Shown here: positions 35,455 to 44,521 of the stretch, one piece after another
Layout: every line of letters begins with the position of its first letter
How positions within the stretch are numbered: the stretch's first letter is position 1
Assembly (NCBI GenBank): GCA_002729885.1
Contig: PBUB01000014.1
Coordinates: forward strand, 124,001-188,000
Source of the DNA: Spirochaetaceae bacterium
Lineage (GTDB): Bacteria; Spirochaetota; Leptospiria; Leptospirales; Leptonemataceae
Length of the DNA stretch: 64,000 bases
Direction: 5' to 3'
The notes under the pieces: generated by a model
Told to the model about the DNA's origin: nothing
The model's database searches: none
Seen by the model: only the letters and a program-made list of their open reading frames with translations
Position numbers and translations under genes: made by a program

Positions 35455-36672
35455 TTATATTCCATCGCCCAGAAAATCCATGTTTTCCGGATGCTTCCCG
35501 GATACCAATCGGTGCACCAGAGTGGGCATCTCCTTATCCGGACTCTGACCTCTGCGAGCAAATATCTTTTCACAATCCGCCAGGAATCGCTCGGTCTGAT
35601 ATCTTCGGCCGGTAAGCCCCCAGGAAAGGGGATACAGATACTTGGGCGGATGTCCGCCAAAAACGTTGCTTCCAGCATCCAGCACTGTGCCGGTGTTAAT
35701 CATGGTTCCGATGGCCGTTTTTACACAATCACCCAGAATGGAGCCAAATTTGATACGACCGGTGGATACCTCTACAATTTCGCTATCGTAGTCCGGAAAC
35801 TGATCCACCGGTAGCTTGAGCCGAATTTCGCCATAGTTATTTTTTAAATCAGAAGTTGTGGTCAGGGCTCCCAGGTTCACCCAGCTTCCGATAACGCTAT
35901 GACCTATGAATCCTTCATGATGCTTGTTGGTATAGTCCCCCAGAATGGAGTTTTCTACTTCTCCGCCCAGCCTGCATCCGGCCCCCAGCAGGTTGCCACC
36001 GGTAAGTCGTAGATTGTCCAGTCTACATCCCGGGCCAGCATACAACGGCCCTTCCAGAAAAGAAAAGGCGCTAATCCTTACATCTTCGTCCAGAATGATG
36101 GGACCTTCCCGGGCATCCAGCACCACCCCTGGACCGATTTCGCAGGATGGATGAACCATTAGATTTCCCGGATTTCCCAGAACGGAAACTCCGGATAGTG
36201 CATGATAGGGTCCGGTAAGCCATTGCCATCGGGCCAGTTCAATATCGGCTACCGCTTCCGTATCCCGTGCCCGACCAATTAGATCCAGGTCTTGCTGGAT
36301 GGATCCATCTAAATCATCCAGGATGCGAAAGAGAGATAGCCGGGAGGAAGTACGGATTTCGATGCCCGGTTTCTGGGATAGAATCTGAATTTCTTTTTCT
36401 GGCCGCCCTCGATCGTCTGCTGCCAGATGCAGTGGCTCATCGGAAGCCAGACTCTGTAGCGCCGTTGCCCCCAGGCTGCGAGCGAAGATGCCCTCCAGCT
36501 CTGGATCGGGATGATAGTAGAGCAATCTGCTGGAAGGGAATTCCAGGCGAATGCGTTCCCATTCACTAAAAAGACCGCTGCGAAATCTGAAAATGCTCTG
36601 GAATCTGCTAAGCGGACGATGCTCCAGCAGGCCACGCTCAATTAATAGGATGTCCGGTTTTCGGGATGACAT
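35455..36672 (-). CDS. GlmU-like sugar nucleotidyltransferase with left-handed beta-helix
   Basis: The 405-aa product combines a divergent nucleotidyltransferase N-terminal half (about 1-150) with a hexapeptide-repeat left-handed beta-helix (about 155-350) that includes GPGVVLDAREGPIILDEDV, TGGNLLGAGCRLGG and the acyltransferase-like GHSVIGSWVNLGALTTTSDLKNNYG. The classical GlmU motif LAAGxGTRM is missing. In its place the start resembles the NTP_transf_4 group found in Bacteroidetes and Leptospira relatives. It probably works in UDP-GlcNAc synthesis, because glmS lies 20 bp upstream on the same strand and glmM is 3 kb away. Whether it makes UDP-GlcNAc itself cannot be decided here. Confidence 0.82.
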   Translation of the reverse strand: MSSRKPDILLIERGLLEHRPLSRFQSIFRFRSGLFSEWERIRLEFPSSRLLYYHPDPELEGIFARSLGATALQSLASDEPLHLAADDRGRPEKEIQILSQKPGIEIRTSSRLSLFRILDDLDGSIQQDLDLIGRARDTEAVADIELARWQWLTGPYHALSGVSVLGNPGNLMVHPSCEIGPGVVLDAREGPIILDEDVRISAFSFLEGPLYAGPGCRLDNLRLTGGNLLGAGCRLGGEVENSILGDYTNKHHEGFIGHSVIGSWVNLGALTTTSDLKNNYGEIRLKLPVDQFPDYDSEIVEVSTGRIKFGSILGDCVKTAIGTMINTGTVLDAGSNVFGGHPPKYLYPLSWGLTGRRYQTERFLADCEKIFARRGQSPDKEMPTLVHRLVSGKHPENMDFLGDGI

Positions 36673-36692
36673 ACGGAATCAAATGATCCCGG

Positions 36693-38525
36693 TTACTCCA
36701 CTGTTACGGACTTGGCCAGATTTCTGGGCTGATCCGGTTCGCATCCCCTTTCCAGGGCCACATAATAGGCCAGCAACTGCAACGGAATAACCGAGAGGAT
36801 AGGAGTAAGATAATCCGGGCAGTTCGGTATGGTAAAGCAGAAATCCGACATGGCAGGCACTGTCTCATCGCCTTCGGTGACGATGGAGAGGATTTTACCT
36901 TTTCTAGACCGGACTTCTTCGATGTTGGATACCATTTTTTCGTAGATCTCGGTTTTGGGAGCCAGGCAAACCACAGGCACTTCATCAGTGATCAGTGCAA
37001 TGGGCCCATGCTTGAATTCGCCACCGGCGTATCCGGAGGCATGGATATAGGAAACCTCTTTCAGTTTAAGAGCTCCCTCCAGGGCAGTAGGATGATTGAA
37101 ATGGCGACCCAGGAACACAAAATCCTTGGTAGTCTTGAATTGCTTCGCCATTTCCTTGATCTCATCCGCTTTTTCCAGGATGGCTTCGATCTTTGCAGGA
37201 ATCATTCGAATTTCCTGAAACATTTCTTCTCGATCTTCTTTTTCTGTGAGCCAGCGAACGCCCGACATCATCAAAGAGAAGAATAGCAGGTGCATTATCT
37301 GCGCTGTGTATGCCTTGGTGGAAGCCACACCAATTTCAGGACCGGCCATAAGATCTATGTGTGCATCCGATTCATGTGCGATGGTAGACTCGGTGCGATT
37401 CACCAGGGATAGAACGCGGCAGAATTTCGCTTTCGCTTCATGAACACCAGCCAGGGTATCGGCGGTTTCTCCGCTCTGAGAAATGGCCATCACCAGGGTA
37501 TCCCCTTCTGCGATGGGATTTCTATAGCGAAACTCCGAGGATATATCTACTTCGGTGGCTACCCGTGCGAAGCGCTCCAGATAGATTTTACCTACCATAC
37601 CTGCATGCCAGGATGTTCCGGCGCTGGTAACAAGGATTCGACCCACCCGTCCAAAGAAGTCGTTGGACATCTCCATTTCATCGAATCGAATCTTGCCTTT
37701 TTCGTCCATTCGACGCTCGATGATTCGTCGTAGCATGTCCGGTTGCTCATAGATCTCTTTGAGCATAAAATGCTCATAGCCACCTTTGTCCAGCTCACTG
37801 ACCTGCATGGTGATCTTCGTCGTTTCGAATGTTACTTCGGTGCCATCCGCATCGAATAGATGCATTCCGTCTTTGTTGATCCAGCCCCACTGACCGTTTT
37901 CGATTATAAATTGCTCTTTGGCCTGCGGAATAACAGCAAGAATGTCGCTTGCCAGAAACGTCTCTCCAGCGCCCTGTCCGAATACCAGTGGCGATCCATC
38001 CCGGGCAAAGAATACAGTATCCGGGAATTCATCGTGAACCAGGCAGAAGGAGTAGCGGCCCTCCAGTCTTACCACGGAGGTACGAATCGCTTCCTTTAGA
38101 TCTCCAGTTTTCTTCCATTCCTCTTCAATTAGATGAGGGATTACTTCCGTATCTGTATCAGTGTGAAATAGATGACCTTTGGCTGTTAGCTCATTTCGCA
38201 GGATATGATGGTTTTCGATAATTCCGTTGTGAACCAGTGCCATCCGATTCTTGCAATCGGTATGCGGATGCGCATTTCCCTTACTTGGCTGTCCATGGGT
38301 GGCCCAGCGGGTATGACCGATGCCTGCCGGCCCTTCAATGGGATAGAGCTTGAGAAGATCTTCCAGCTCCTTGATCTTTCCTTTCTCTTTTCTTACTTCC
38401 AGTTCACCTTTATCGATGGTAGCTATGCCGGCCGAGTCATAGCCTCTGTATTCCAGGCGGGTCAATCCCACCAGAAGAACCGAATGTACCGATTTTGGAC
38501 CTGCGTAGGCCACGATTCCACACAT
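36693..38525 (-). CDS. glmS: Glutamine-fructose-6-phosphate aminotransferase (isomerizing)
   Basis: GlmS makes glucosamine-6-phosphate from fructose-6-phosphate and glutamine, the first committed step of UDP-GlcNAc synthesis. The 610-aa product begins MCGIVAYAG, giving the N-terminal nucleophile Cys2 of the glutaminase domain. Two SIS sugar-isomerase domains follow (about 285-600), and it ends with the typical KSVTVE. It heads an operon with the GlmU-like gene (20-bp gap). No glmS ribozyme or other leader structure is apparent upstream. All catalytic regions look intact. Confidence 0.97.
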   Translation of the reverse strand: MCGIVAYAGPKSVHSVLLVGLTRLEYRGYDSAGIATIDKGELEVRKEKGKIKELEDLLKLYPIEGPAGIGHTRWATHGQPSKGNAHPHTDCKNRMALVHNGIIENHHILRNELTAKGHLFHTDTDTEVIPHLIEEEWKKTGDLKEAIRTSVVRLEGRYSFCLVHDEFPDTVFFARDGSPLVFGQGAGETFLASDILAVIPQAKEQFIIENGQWGWINKDGMHLFDADGTEVTFETTKITMQVSELDKGGYEHFMLKEIYEQPDMLRRIIERRMDEKGKIRFDEMEMSNDFFGRVGRILVTSAGTSWHAGMVGKIYLERFARVATEVDISSEFRYRNPIAEGDTLVMAISQSGETADTLAGVHEAKAKFCRVLSLVNRTESTIAHESDAHIDLMAGPEIGVASTKAYTAQIMHLLFFSLMMSGVRWLTEKEDREEMFQEIRMIPAKIEAILEKADEIKEMAKQFKTTKDFVFLGRHFNHPTALEGALKLKEVSYIHASGYAGGEFKHGPIALITDEVPVVCLAPKTEIYEKMVSNIEEVRSRKGKILSIVTEGDETVPAMSDFCFTIPNCPDYLTPILSVIPLQLLAYYVALERGCEPDQPRNLAKSVTVE

Positions 38526-38756
38526 GCCTGGCAGATTTTGACCATTGGATTTTGGAGCAAGTAGGAAAGAGCGCTAAATCCGGCTACTTTTGGCTTAACA
38601 TTATTTGTGTAAGCCAGGAGGTACACTGTGGCGTTTTGGATACAGCATGTACCGGGCCAGGATCTTATCCATGCCGCTCGAAGATAGATAAGCCAGCTTC
38701 CGCGCATTTCATGACGAAAACAATTCCTTGACCTCACAGGATGGCTATTTAGTAAC

Positions 38757-39755
38757 ATGGTCATGAAAATTTCATACAAAATAACGAACTATATATCATA
38801 TATACTACTATGTTTTCTCTTATCAGCATGCGCCTCCAGGATTCACATCCAGAATCCTCTACCACCCCGCTCATTCAATACATTTAGCCGTCTTTCCATC
38901 GAGCATATCGAACTATCGAAAAGCGCGGGAGCAGAGGCCGCGCCCTACCTGAACGATGTTGAGTTTATGGTAAAAGAGATGGGTTTTGAAGTAGTAGATA
39001 GATCTAAGGCAAGTTTGCATTTGCTGATCGAGTCCAGGACTGAGCCTCTAGGGGCCCGCTATACATCTCTGGAGGGAAACAAGAACTCTTATTGGTACAC
39101 GGGGGCCGAATCCAGCGGAACCATAACGGTACAGATACCGGATTCTTCGCCGATGAAGGTAATGTTCGACGGTATCGAAAGACCTGGTCGCTTTTCGCTC
39201 AGGAGTGCAACCAGCAATAATGAAGATCCCGCTTCGGCCCCATTCAGAGAAGCATTTCGTGGGACTGGAGGCTTTTATCGTGCGTTTTACAGCATCTTTT
39301 ACACTAGAATTCCTGATGAACGATTTACCCGGATTTCGAACTACCCGCTGAGTGAGGCCAGAGAGGCATTCTTTCGCTTCTGTGCGCAAAATGACATTCG
39401 AAGCGCGGCCCCTTCATTGATGGAAATCATGCGAGCGGGACATTTCTATCAAAATGAAATTGTTTTAACTCTTGCTCGATGGAGGTACGAACCGGTGCTG
39501 GATTATGCCCTGATGATGACAGAGCATCCTCCCATTTTTGTATCCTTCGAGGAACTTCTAGTTGTTCACGAAACATTTCAGGACAAGCGATCCATTCCCG
39601 CCATAGCAGAATACATGAAGAAGAAGGACGGTGGATATCCCAACGCTCCTTACGAGGGACGAGATAGTGGACTAAAGGTTTTAAGGTCTCTGGTGGGCCA
39701 GGACCTGGGCAATGACCCCAGGGACTACGAACAATGGTATTCTGAAAATCAATAG
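38757..39755 (+). CDS. Lipoprotein with AT-rich start, HEAT-like C-terminus
   Basis: The 332-aa product begins MVMKISYKITNYISYILLCFLLSAC, with Cys25 as the likely lipid site. Its first 70 bp are strikingly AT-rich compared with the rest of the window. Residues 30-190 form a mixed alpha/beta region. Residues 200-330 look like short helical pairs (ALMMTEHPPIFVSFEELLVV, SIPAIAEYMKK) that recall HEAT or similar repeats. No convincing Shine-Dalgarno sequence precedes either ATG (38757 or 38763). I do not recognise the family. It stands alone between glmS and glmM, and the base composition hints at later arrival, or only at a signal-peptide effect. Confidence 0.65.
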   Translation: MVMKISYKITNYISYILLCFLLSACASRIHIQNPLPPRSFNTFSRLSIEHIELSKSAGAEAAPYLNDVEFMVKEMGFEVVDRSKASLHLLIESRTEPLGARYTSLEGNKNSYWYTGAESSGTITVQIPDSSPMKVMFDGIERPGRFSLRSATSNNEDPASAPFREAFRGTGGFYRAFYSIFYTRIPDERFTRISNYPLSEAREAFFRFCAQNDIRSAAPSLMEIMRAGHFYQNEIVLTLARWRYEPVLDYALMMTEHPPIFVSFEELLVVHETFQDKRSIPAIAEYMKKKDGGYPNAPYEGRDSGLKVLRSLVGQDLGNDPRDYEQWYSENQ

Positions 39756-39794
39756 AACCGGGCTATCTCAGCAGGCAAACATCGATAGAAGTGC

Positions 39795-39819
39795 ATTGAG
39801 CCGGCCTTGTCGGCTCAAT
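39795..39819. terminator. Terminator-like hairpin between converging genes
   Basis: A perfect 9-bp stem (ATTGAGCCG / CGGCTCAAT) with a 7-nt loop sits between the + strand lipoprotein gene and glmM on the minus strand. It lacks a clear T-run on either side, so it may be a weak or Rho-assisted terminator. Confidence 0.5.
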
Positions 39820-39927
39820 CAGACCCGGGCTGCCTATTCCGGAACAGCATTTCATTGTCGACCAATCCTTTAACCTGCCGTGGTAATCCGATACACCGGA
39901 AGCTTTCCGCGGATTGTTGGTGCAGGA

Positions 39928-41376
39928 TTAGTTTCGCATTCCCAGGGACTTTCGCGCCGCCTGATGCAAAGTTTCAAGATCTGTAGCATTTCGCCCCTCA
40001 ACTATAAGGCGAACTACTGGCTCGGTATTGCTTGCGCGAAGATGAACCCAGCCTTCAGGAAAGCCAAGCCATAAGCCATCCCTTTCATCCACATTAGCTC
40101 GAGCACCCATTGACTTCTTTAATTTCTTGAAAGCTTCAGGGATCCGAGGCCTTTTCATCTCAATCTTCTCTTTTCGCATATGAATGGCCGGCAGATTCTG
40201 AAGCATGCCATCCAGCGAGGTAATATTGAACTGAGCCATGGCCGATAGAATCCAGGCAGCCCCGGCCAGGGAATCTCGACCATAGGATGGCAGAGCCGGA
40301 TCAATAACTCCACCGTTGCCTTCTCCTCCGAAGACAGCACTGGTTTTGAGCATGGACTCTACAACGTTAGCCTCTCCTACCGGCGATCGGGAAAATGGCA
40401 ATCCTGCCTCCTGGGCAACCAGAGATGTAAGCAAGGAAGATGAAAGATTTACTACTACCCCCTGCTTTACACCACTGCCCTTCTTTTTCCCCGTTCCGCT
40501 TCGCAAACTCTGAACAAATCCCATAAGAGCCAGAGGCAGGGTGTATTCTTCGTTGATGGCTCCTGCAATGGCGGTTCCAGGAACAAGCCTGTCTGCATCT
40601 GGATCCAGAGCGAAACCTGCCGCCACTTTGTCCTTTTGACACAGTTTGCCAAATTCCTTAAGGGCGGCGGGTGTGGGTTCCGGCGGTCTTGCGAATCCGG
40701 CTGATGGTTCGCAATTCAATCGAACAACCTTGCAGCCCAGGGCCTCCAGCAATGCTGGCAAAGCTTCCCGTCCTGCTCCGTTAACTGCATCTACCACAAC
40801 TTTATACTTCTTTTTGCGAATCTGATTGATATTGGGAATGCGCTTCAGGATGGAATTGATGTGCAGAGAAATGCCATCTACTTTTTCTGTATTTCCCAGT
40901 TTGGCCGGAGGGACGGTAACGTCCGTGGCCAGAGCCAGAGATTCCTTCCAGGATTCTAGTTCCGATGAGCCAAAGAAGAAACCGCCCTTTTTCAAAAATT
41001 TCAATCCATTCCATTGAATGGGATTATGAGAAGCGGTAACAATGATACCGGCAGAGGCCTTTTTCTGATTCACTACAGCCTTCACTGTAGGCGTAGGCGC
41101 CAGGCCTGTATCCAGCACTGATTTTCCGGATAGCTTCAGAATACCCTGAATCAATTCTCGGATGGCCGGCCCGGATGGTCGGGCATCGTTTCCCAGCACA
41201 ATGGAATTTCCCGTTATAGAGGCAAAGGCCTGAATGAATTGAGCCAGGTGGTCCGGTCGAAAACCTCCTGGAAGAGTTCCTCGAATTCCAGAAACCGACA
41301 CCATGAGGTTTCCTGAATCCACCGACTTCTGGACATCGGCCCGGAGAGAATAATTCTTCTTTCTGGAGTTCGCCAT
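39928..41376 (-). CDS. glmM: Phosphoglucosamine/phosphohexomutase
   Basis: This enzyme interconverts glucosamine-6-P and glucosamine-1-P (or another hexose phosphate) through a phosphoserine. The open frame runs back to 41982 through the tRNA gene, so I chose the ATG at 41376, giving 482 aa. The product shows the N-terminal VSGIRGTLPGGF, the active serine in IIVTASHNPIQWNGLKF (about 110), the metal-binding LDPDADRLVPG, the sugar-specificity loop GGEGNGGVIDP, and the phosphate-binding RASNTEPVVRLIVEG. At 482 aa it is a little longer than GlmM of E. coli (445). Location near glmS and a GlmU-like gene supports GlmM over other phosphohexomutases, but ManB/Pgm activity is not excluded. Confidence 0.88.
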   Translation of the reverse strand: MANSRKKNYSLRADVQKSVDSGNLMVSVSGIRGTLPGGFRPDHLAQFIQAFASITGNSIVLGNDARPSGPAIRELIQGILKLSGKSVLDTGLAPTPTVKAVVNQKKASAGIIVTASHNPIQWNGLKFLKKGGFFFGSSELESWKESLALATDVTVPPAKLGNTEKVDGISLHINSILKRIPNINQIRKKKYKVVVDAVNGAGREALPALLEALGCKVVRLNCEPSAGFARPPEPTPAALKEFGKLCQKDKVAAGFALDPDADRLVPGTAIAGAINEEYTLPLALMGFVQSLRSGTGKKKGSGVKQGVVVNLSSSLLTSLVAQEAGLPFSRSPVGEANVVESMLKTSAVFGGEGNGGVIDPALPSYGRDSLAGAAWILSAMAQFNITSLDGMLQNLPAIHMRKEKIEMKRPRIPEAFKKLKKSMGARANVDERDGLWLGFPEGWVHLRASNTEPVVRLIVEGRNATDLETLHQAARKSLGMRN

Positions 41377-41494
41377 GATGCATGCCTGCAAGTCCGTCCA
41401 GAATGTCCAGCCGTTCCGATGTTTCCGGGAGCTATGGCAGGGCTTCCGGGGGATTTTACTCGACCGCAGGGTAGTAGAAAAAATTCTATGCTCA

Positions 41495-41579
<85 letters not shown>

Positions 41580-41604
41580 ATTCCCTTCCTCCTCTATAAT
41601 CCCC

Positions 41605-42105
41605 ATGGATCCATTGCTGGACGAAAAGATCGTCATCACACTGGCGCGAGGCTTTACCGAGTATATTCAGCAGAACCTGCAAATCCATGCCGTAAGAGAA
41701 GCCTACGGGCCATCCAGAAATGAAGGACTTTGCTACGAAGCTGCATCCGGCATTGGCTTTGGCGGTGACGTAGAGGGAAAACTCTACTTCTGCATGGATG
41801 GCTATACCAAACTCAAAATGCTTCCGGTGATATTCGAAAAGTACGGCGTAAACCTGGGCGAAAAGGGAATGGCCGATTCTGTATTGCTGGAATTCTCCAA
41901 TCAAATTGCCAGTGCAATCATACAGGAGCTGCGCGATGCCGGTTACAATATTACCCTGGAACCGCCGGAGAACCTGAACCATAAACTGGTGCCCATCGAC
42001 CTGAGCACCAATCGTCAGTACATCCTGATATTCTTTCTTCAGGATCGCAGAGGCCGAAAGTACATGGGTCGATGCTACCTGGTGCTGACTTTGAAGAAAT
42101 TCTAA
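41605..42105 (+). CDS. CheX-like chemotaxis phosphatase family protein
   Basis: From the ATG at 41605 the product is 166 aa; earlier in-frame codons lie inside the tRNA gene. CheX dephosphorylates CheY-P in spirochaetes and other flagellates. Visible is the family layout GDVEGKLYFCMDGYTKLKMLPVIF followed by the acidic/Asn helix SVLLEFSNQIASAIIQELRDAGY, in which Glu and Asn are arranged as in the ExxN motif of CheX/CheC. No chemotaxis operon is nearby. The gene starts 25 nt after tRNA-Leu and may be read through from the tRNA promoter. Confidence 0.75.
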   Translation: MDPLLDEKIVITLARGFTEYIQQNLQIHAVREAYGPSRNEGLCYEAASGIGFGGDVEGKLYFCMDGYTKLKMLPVIFEKYGVNLGEKGMADSVLLEFSNQIASAIIQELRDAGYNITLEPPENLNHKLVPIDLSTNRQYILIFFLQDRRGRKYMGRCYLVLTLKKF

Positions 42106-42318
42106 TCGAAGCGCCGCCCGCTCATCTCCTCACGATCCATAAACCCATCCCTCATAGACGACCCCCGCTGAAGGCTCCTATGCTCAAATGTTCAATGAGA
42201 TCTAATTGACCATTTGAGGTCATGCGAAAACAATTCTGGCTAAGCGAATTCAGAGTCTGTGCCCCATAGGTCCATTGCCTCTGAGTCATGCGGCCACCAA
42301 TAAATTGCGGAGTGTAAA

Positions 42319-42717
42319 ATGGAGTCCTCTCAAAAGCTTGAAAAGAATCCAATTCATCTGGGCCTGGCCGGTAGCGCCATTTCCGAAAGCCCCATCACCG
42401 GCATGGAATGGTATGCCGATTACGTAAGCCGCCATTCTGCGGACGGCGCAGAAAGCAGACTGGTAAGCGAATACACCTTCACTGAATCCTGGAATGTCTG
42501 GGAGATGCATCCACTGGGAAGCGAAGTTGTATATTGCATAAAAGGAGAAATGGATCTAATCCAGAAACGCGATGGAGTTGTCCAGACCATCCAATTAAAA
42601 CCTGGTGAATATGCCATCAATGAACCGGGAGTCTGGCATACGGCGGATGTTTCCAGTTCCTGCACGGCGCTTTTCATTACGGCCGGATGGAACACCGAGC
42701 ATAGAGAACGAAAATGA
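42319..42717 (+). CDS. Cupin-domain protein
   Basis: The 132-aa product is a single beta-barrel cupin. The first motif is diverged (EMHPLGSEVVYCIKGEMDLIQ), and the second is KPGEYAINEPGVWHTADV, in which the His is a probable metal ligand. Proteins of this size are often sugar-isomerase-like or sensory cupins, and no substrate can be inferred. It converges on the cNMP-binding protein genes with an 8-bp gap. It has no signal peptide. Confidence 0.82.
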   Translation: MESSQKLEKNPIHLGLAGSAISESPITGMEWYADYVSRHSADGAESRLVSEYTFTESWNVWEMHPLGSEVVYCIKGEMDLIQKRDGVVQTIQLKPGEYAINEPGVWHTADVSSSCTALFITAGWNTEHRERK

Positions 42718-42725
42718 ATGCTGGT

Positions 42726-43169
42726 TCAGCCCATGGAATAGGGGTCGCCGCCAGCCCCGGATTTCATTTCCAGAAGTTTGTGGCGCGTTTCCGCGATGGC
42801 ATCTTCAACCTCTGCGGTTCTTTCCAGAATGAGCTTCAGTAGAGAAAAAGGAAATACAGGATCGTTTCTGGAGATTCGCAGAAACATTGGTTCGTCTATG
42901 TATCCCAGCTTGGCATGCTTTGTCTGTACGCGAATTGTAGCCGAGCGAGGATTGCGGTTGAGTATGGCCATTTCGCCGAAGAAAGCCCCCGGGCCCAGCG
43001 TGGCGATAGTGTAATCGGCACCATCGATCTGTCGCGATACGCTCATCTCCCCTTCTGAAACAAAGTACATCCGTCCGTCCGATTCCTGGCCCTGTTCAAA
43101 GATCACTTCGCCCTGCTTGTAGTAGGCGGTGGCCAGGTTGTTGACGTACTCAAAGATGTTGAGGGACAT
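42726..43169 (-). CDS. Stand-alone cyclic-nucleotide-binding domain protein
   Basis: A 147-aa protein that is essentially one cNMP-binding domain plus a C-terminal helix. The phosphate-binding cassette reads GPGAFFGEMAILNRNPRSATI, with the Glu and Arg that hold cAMP/cGMP in CRP-type sensors, so ligand binding is likely. No helix-turn-helix follows, so it is not a CRP-type transcription factor. The start overlaps the upstream gene's stop by one base (TAATG). Its likely role is as a regulatory subunit or sensor partner of its neighbour. Confidence 0.88.
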   Translation of the reverse strand: MSLNIFEYVNNLATAYYKQGEVIFEQGQESDGRMYFVSEGEMSVSRQIDGADYTIATLGPGAFFGEMAILNRNPRSATIRVQTKHAKLGYIDEPMFLRISRNDPVFPFSLLKLILERTAEVEDAIAETRHKLLEMKSGAGGDPYSMG

Positions 43170-43591
43170 TAGCTGATTCCCCTCCTGGCTTTTTCCTGAT
43201 CCAGCTCTTCAGTGAGCTTCTGTAAGGTATCCTCGGACTTAATCAACCGATCCACCGCATGTCTCAACAGATAGAACAGGAATTGAGGACTGGAGCCGGA
43301 AAGCTTGTACAGAATGGACTTATTGATCACTCCCAGCTTGGCTTCCGGACTTACAATTTTGGCTGTGGCCATCCTGGGCTGAGAACGGATTAGAGCCATC
43401 TCACCAAAGAATTTCCCTGGGCCAATAGAATTGATCTGTCTTTCTTCGTTTCCTTCCCCTCGGAAGATCCCGATGATTCCCTCGAATACGAAGTACATGC
43501 TGTCCCCGGCTGTTTCCCCTTCCTTGAAAACAACATGATTCTGAGGGTATTTCTCCAGGGTTACCCGCTTTAGCTGGTCCAGCACAGACAT
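43169..43591 (-). CDS. Second stand-alone cyclic-nucleotide-binding domain protein
   Basis: A 140-aa protein, MSVLDQLKRVTLEKYPQNHV..., starting at 43591; an in-frame ATG at 43600 is also possible, and the open frame extending to 43987 overlaps the divergent ttcA-like gene. The cassette GPGKFFGEMALIRSQPRMATAK resembles that of its neighbour, so the pair probably arose by duplication. A C-terminal helix (DRLIKSEDTLQKLTEELDQEK) could form a coiled coil. There is no HTH. It is transcribed divergently from ttcA-like with a gap of 120 bp. Confidence 0.85.
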   Translation of the reverse strand: MSVLDQLKRVTLEKYPQNHVVFKEGETAGDSMYFVFEGIIGIFRGEGNEERQINSIGPGKFFGEMALIRSQPRMATAKIVSPEAKLGVINKSILYKLSGSSPQFLFYLLRHAVDRLIKSEDTLQKLTEELDQEKARRGIS

Positions 43592-43711
43592 GATTCCCAT
43601 CTCAGCAGATCGGGAGCTATCCTGCAAGTCAATCCCTGCAACTGGCTCCAATTTACACACGTTCCATAGAAAAAAATGGTCCGTGTACCCGGGCTGCGGC
43701 CCTGTGACCAG

Positions 43712-44509
43712 ATGAGCCAGAAGTCCGAGAAAAGCCTCTTTAATAGTATGAACCGACAGGTTGGGCGCGCCATTCAAGAGTATGAATTGATTGCGGATGG
43801 AGACCGGATCCTGGTGGCCATGAGCGGTGGAAAAGACAGCTCCTTTTTGCTTCATATATTGAGCGAATTTCAAAAGAAAGCTCCGGTTTCCTTTGAGCTT
43901 TTTCCTGTGCATCTGGACCAGGGACAGCCCGGCCATGACTCGGCACCCATGAAGGCACTGGTGGAGTCCATGGGCTACGAACTTCATGTAGAATATCAGG
44001 ATACTTATTCCACCGTTCTGGATTTGACTCCGGAAGGAAAGACCTACTGCGCTGTTTGCAGTCGATTACGAAGAGGGATTCTCTATAGACTGGCCAGAGA
44101 GAACGGATGTAATCGCATTGCCCTGGGTCATCATAGAGAGGATCTTCTGAGCACATTTCTGATGAATGCATTCTTCAATGGAAAGCTGGGTAGTATGCCT
44201 CCCATCTATCGGATTGAAGAAGGGGATCTGCACGTCATTCGGCCGCTGGCCCAGGTTTCTGAAGATGACATTCGCTCCTACGTTGAGCTCCAGGGATGGA
44301 CCGTGCTGCCCTGCAATCTGTGTGGATCCCAGGAAGGAGCCAGACGAAAGCAGATGGAAACGATGCTCGCTGATATGGAAAAGTCCAGTCCGCAAATCAA
44401 GAATTCCCTTCTGGCCGCCCTGGGCAATATCCACAGAGATGAGCTTCTGGATCAATCCCTGTGGACCGGCTCTCGCAGGCCCATGGCCGATGCCCTGGGC
44501 ATCTTGTAA
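43712..44509 (+). CDS. TtcA-like tRNA 2-thiocytidine synthetase (PP-loop ATPase)
   Basis: TtcA thiolates C32 of certain tRNAs. From the ATG at 43712 the product is 265 aa. The PP-loop SGGKDSSFLL (about 37), a CxxC pair in YCAVCSRLRRG, the GHHREDLLSTFLMNAFFNGKL block and a second CxxC in LPCNLCGSQEG fit the TtcA/TtuA family with an Fe-S or zinc site. Cysteines of both pairs are present. Its sulfur source may be the cysteine-desulfurase-like protein at 0.5 kb, but distance makes that only a possibility. Confidence 0.88.
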   Translation: MSQKSEKSLFNSMNRQVGRAIQEYELIADGDRILVAMSGGKDSSFLLHILSEFQKKAPVSFELFPVHLDQGQPGHDSAPMKALVESMGYELHVEYQDTYSTVLDLTPEGKTYCAVCSRLRRGILYRLARENGCNRIALGHHREDLLSTFLMNAFFNGKLGSMPPIYRIEEGDLHVIRPLAQVSEDDIRSYVELQGWTVLPCNLCGSQEGARRKQMETMLADMEKSSPQIKNSLLAALGNIHRDELLDQSLWTGSRRPMADALGIL

Positions 44510-44521
44510 GGACTACCTTCT

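Noticed and set aside
43169-43987. 272-aa version of the second cNMP-binding protein
   Set aside because: The extra N-terminal part is antisense to the ttcA-like gene and not family-like.
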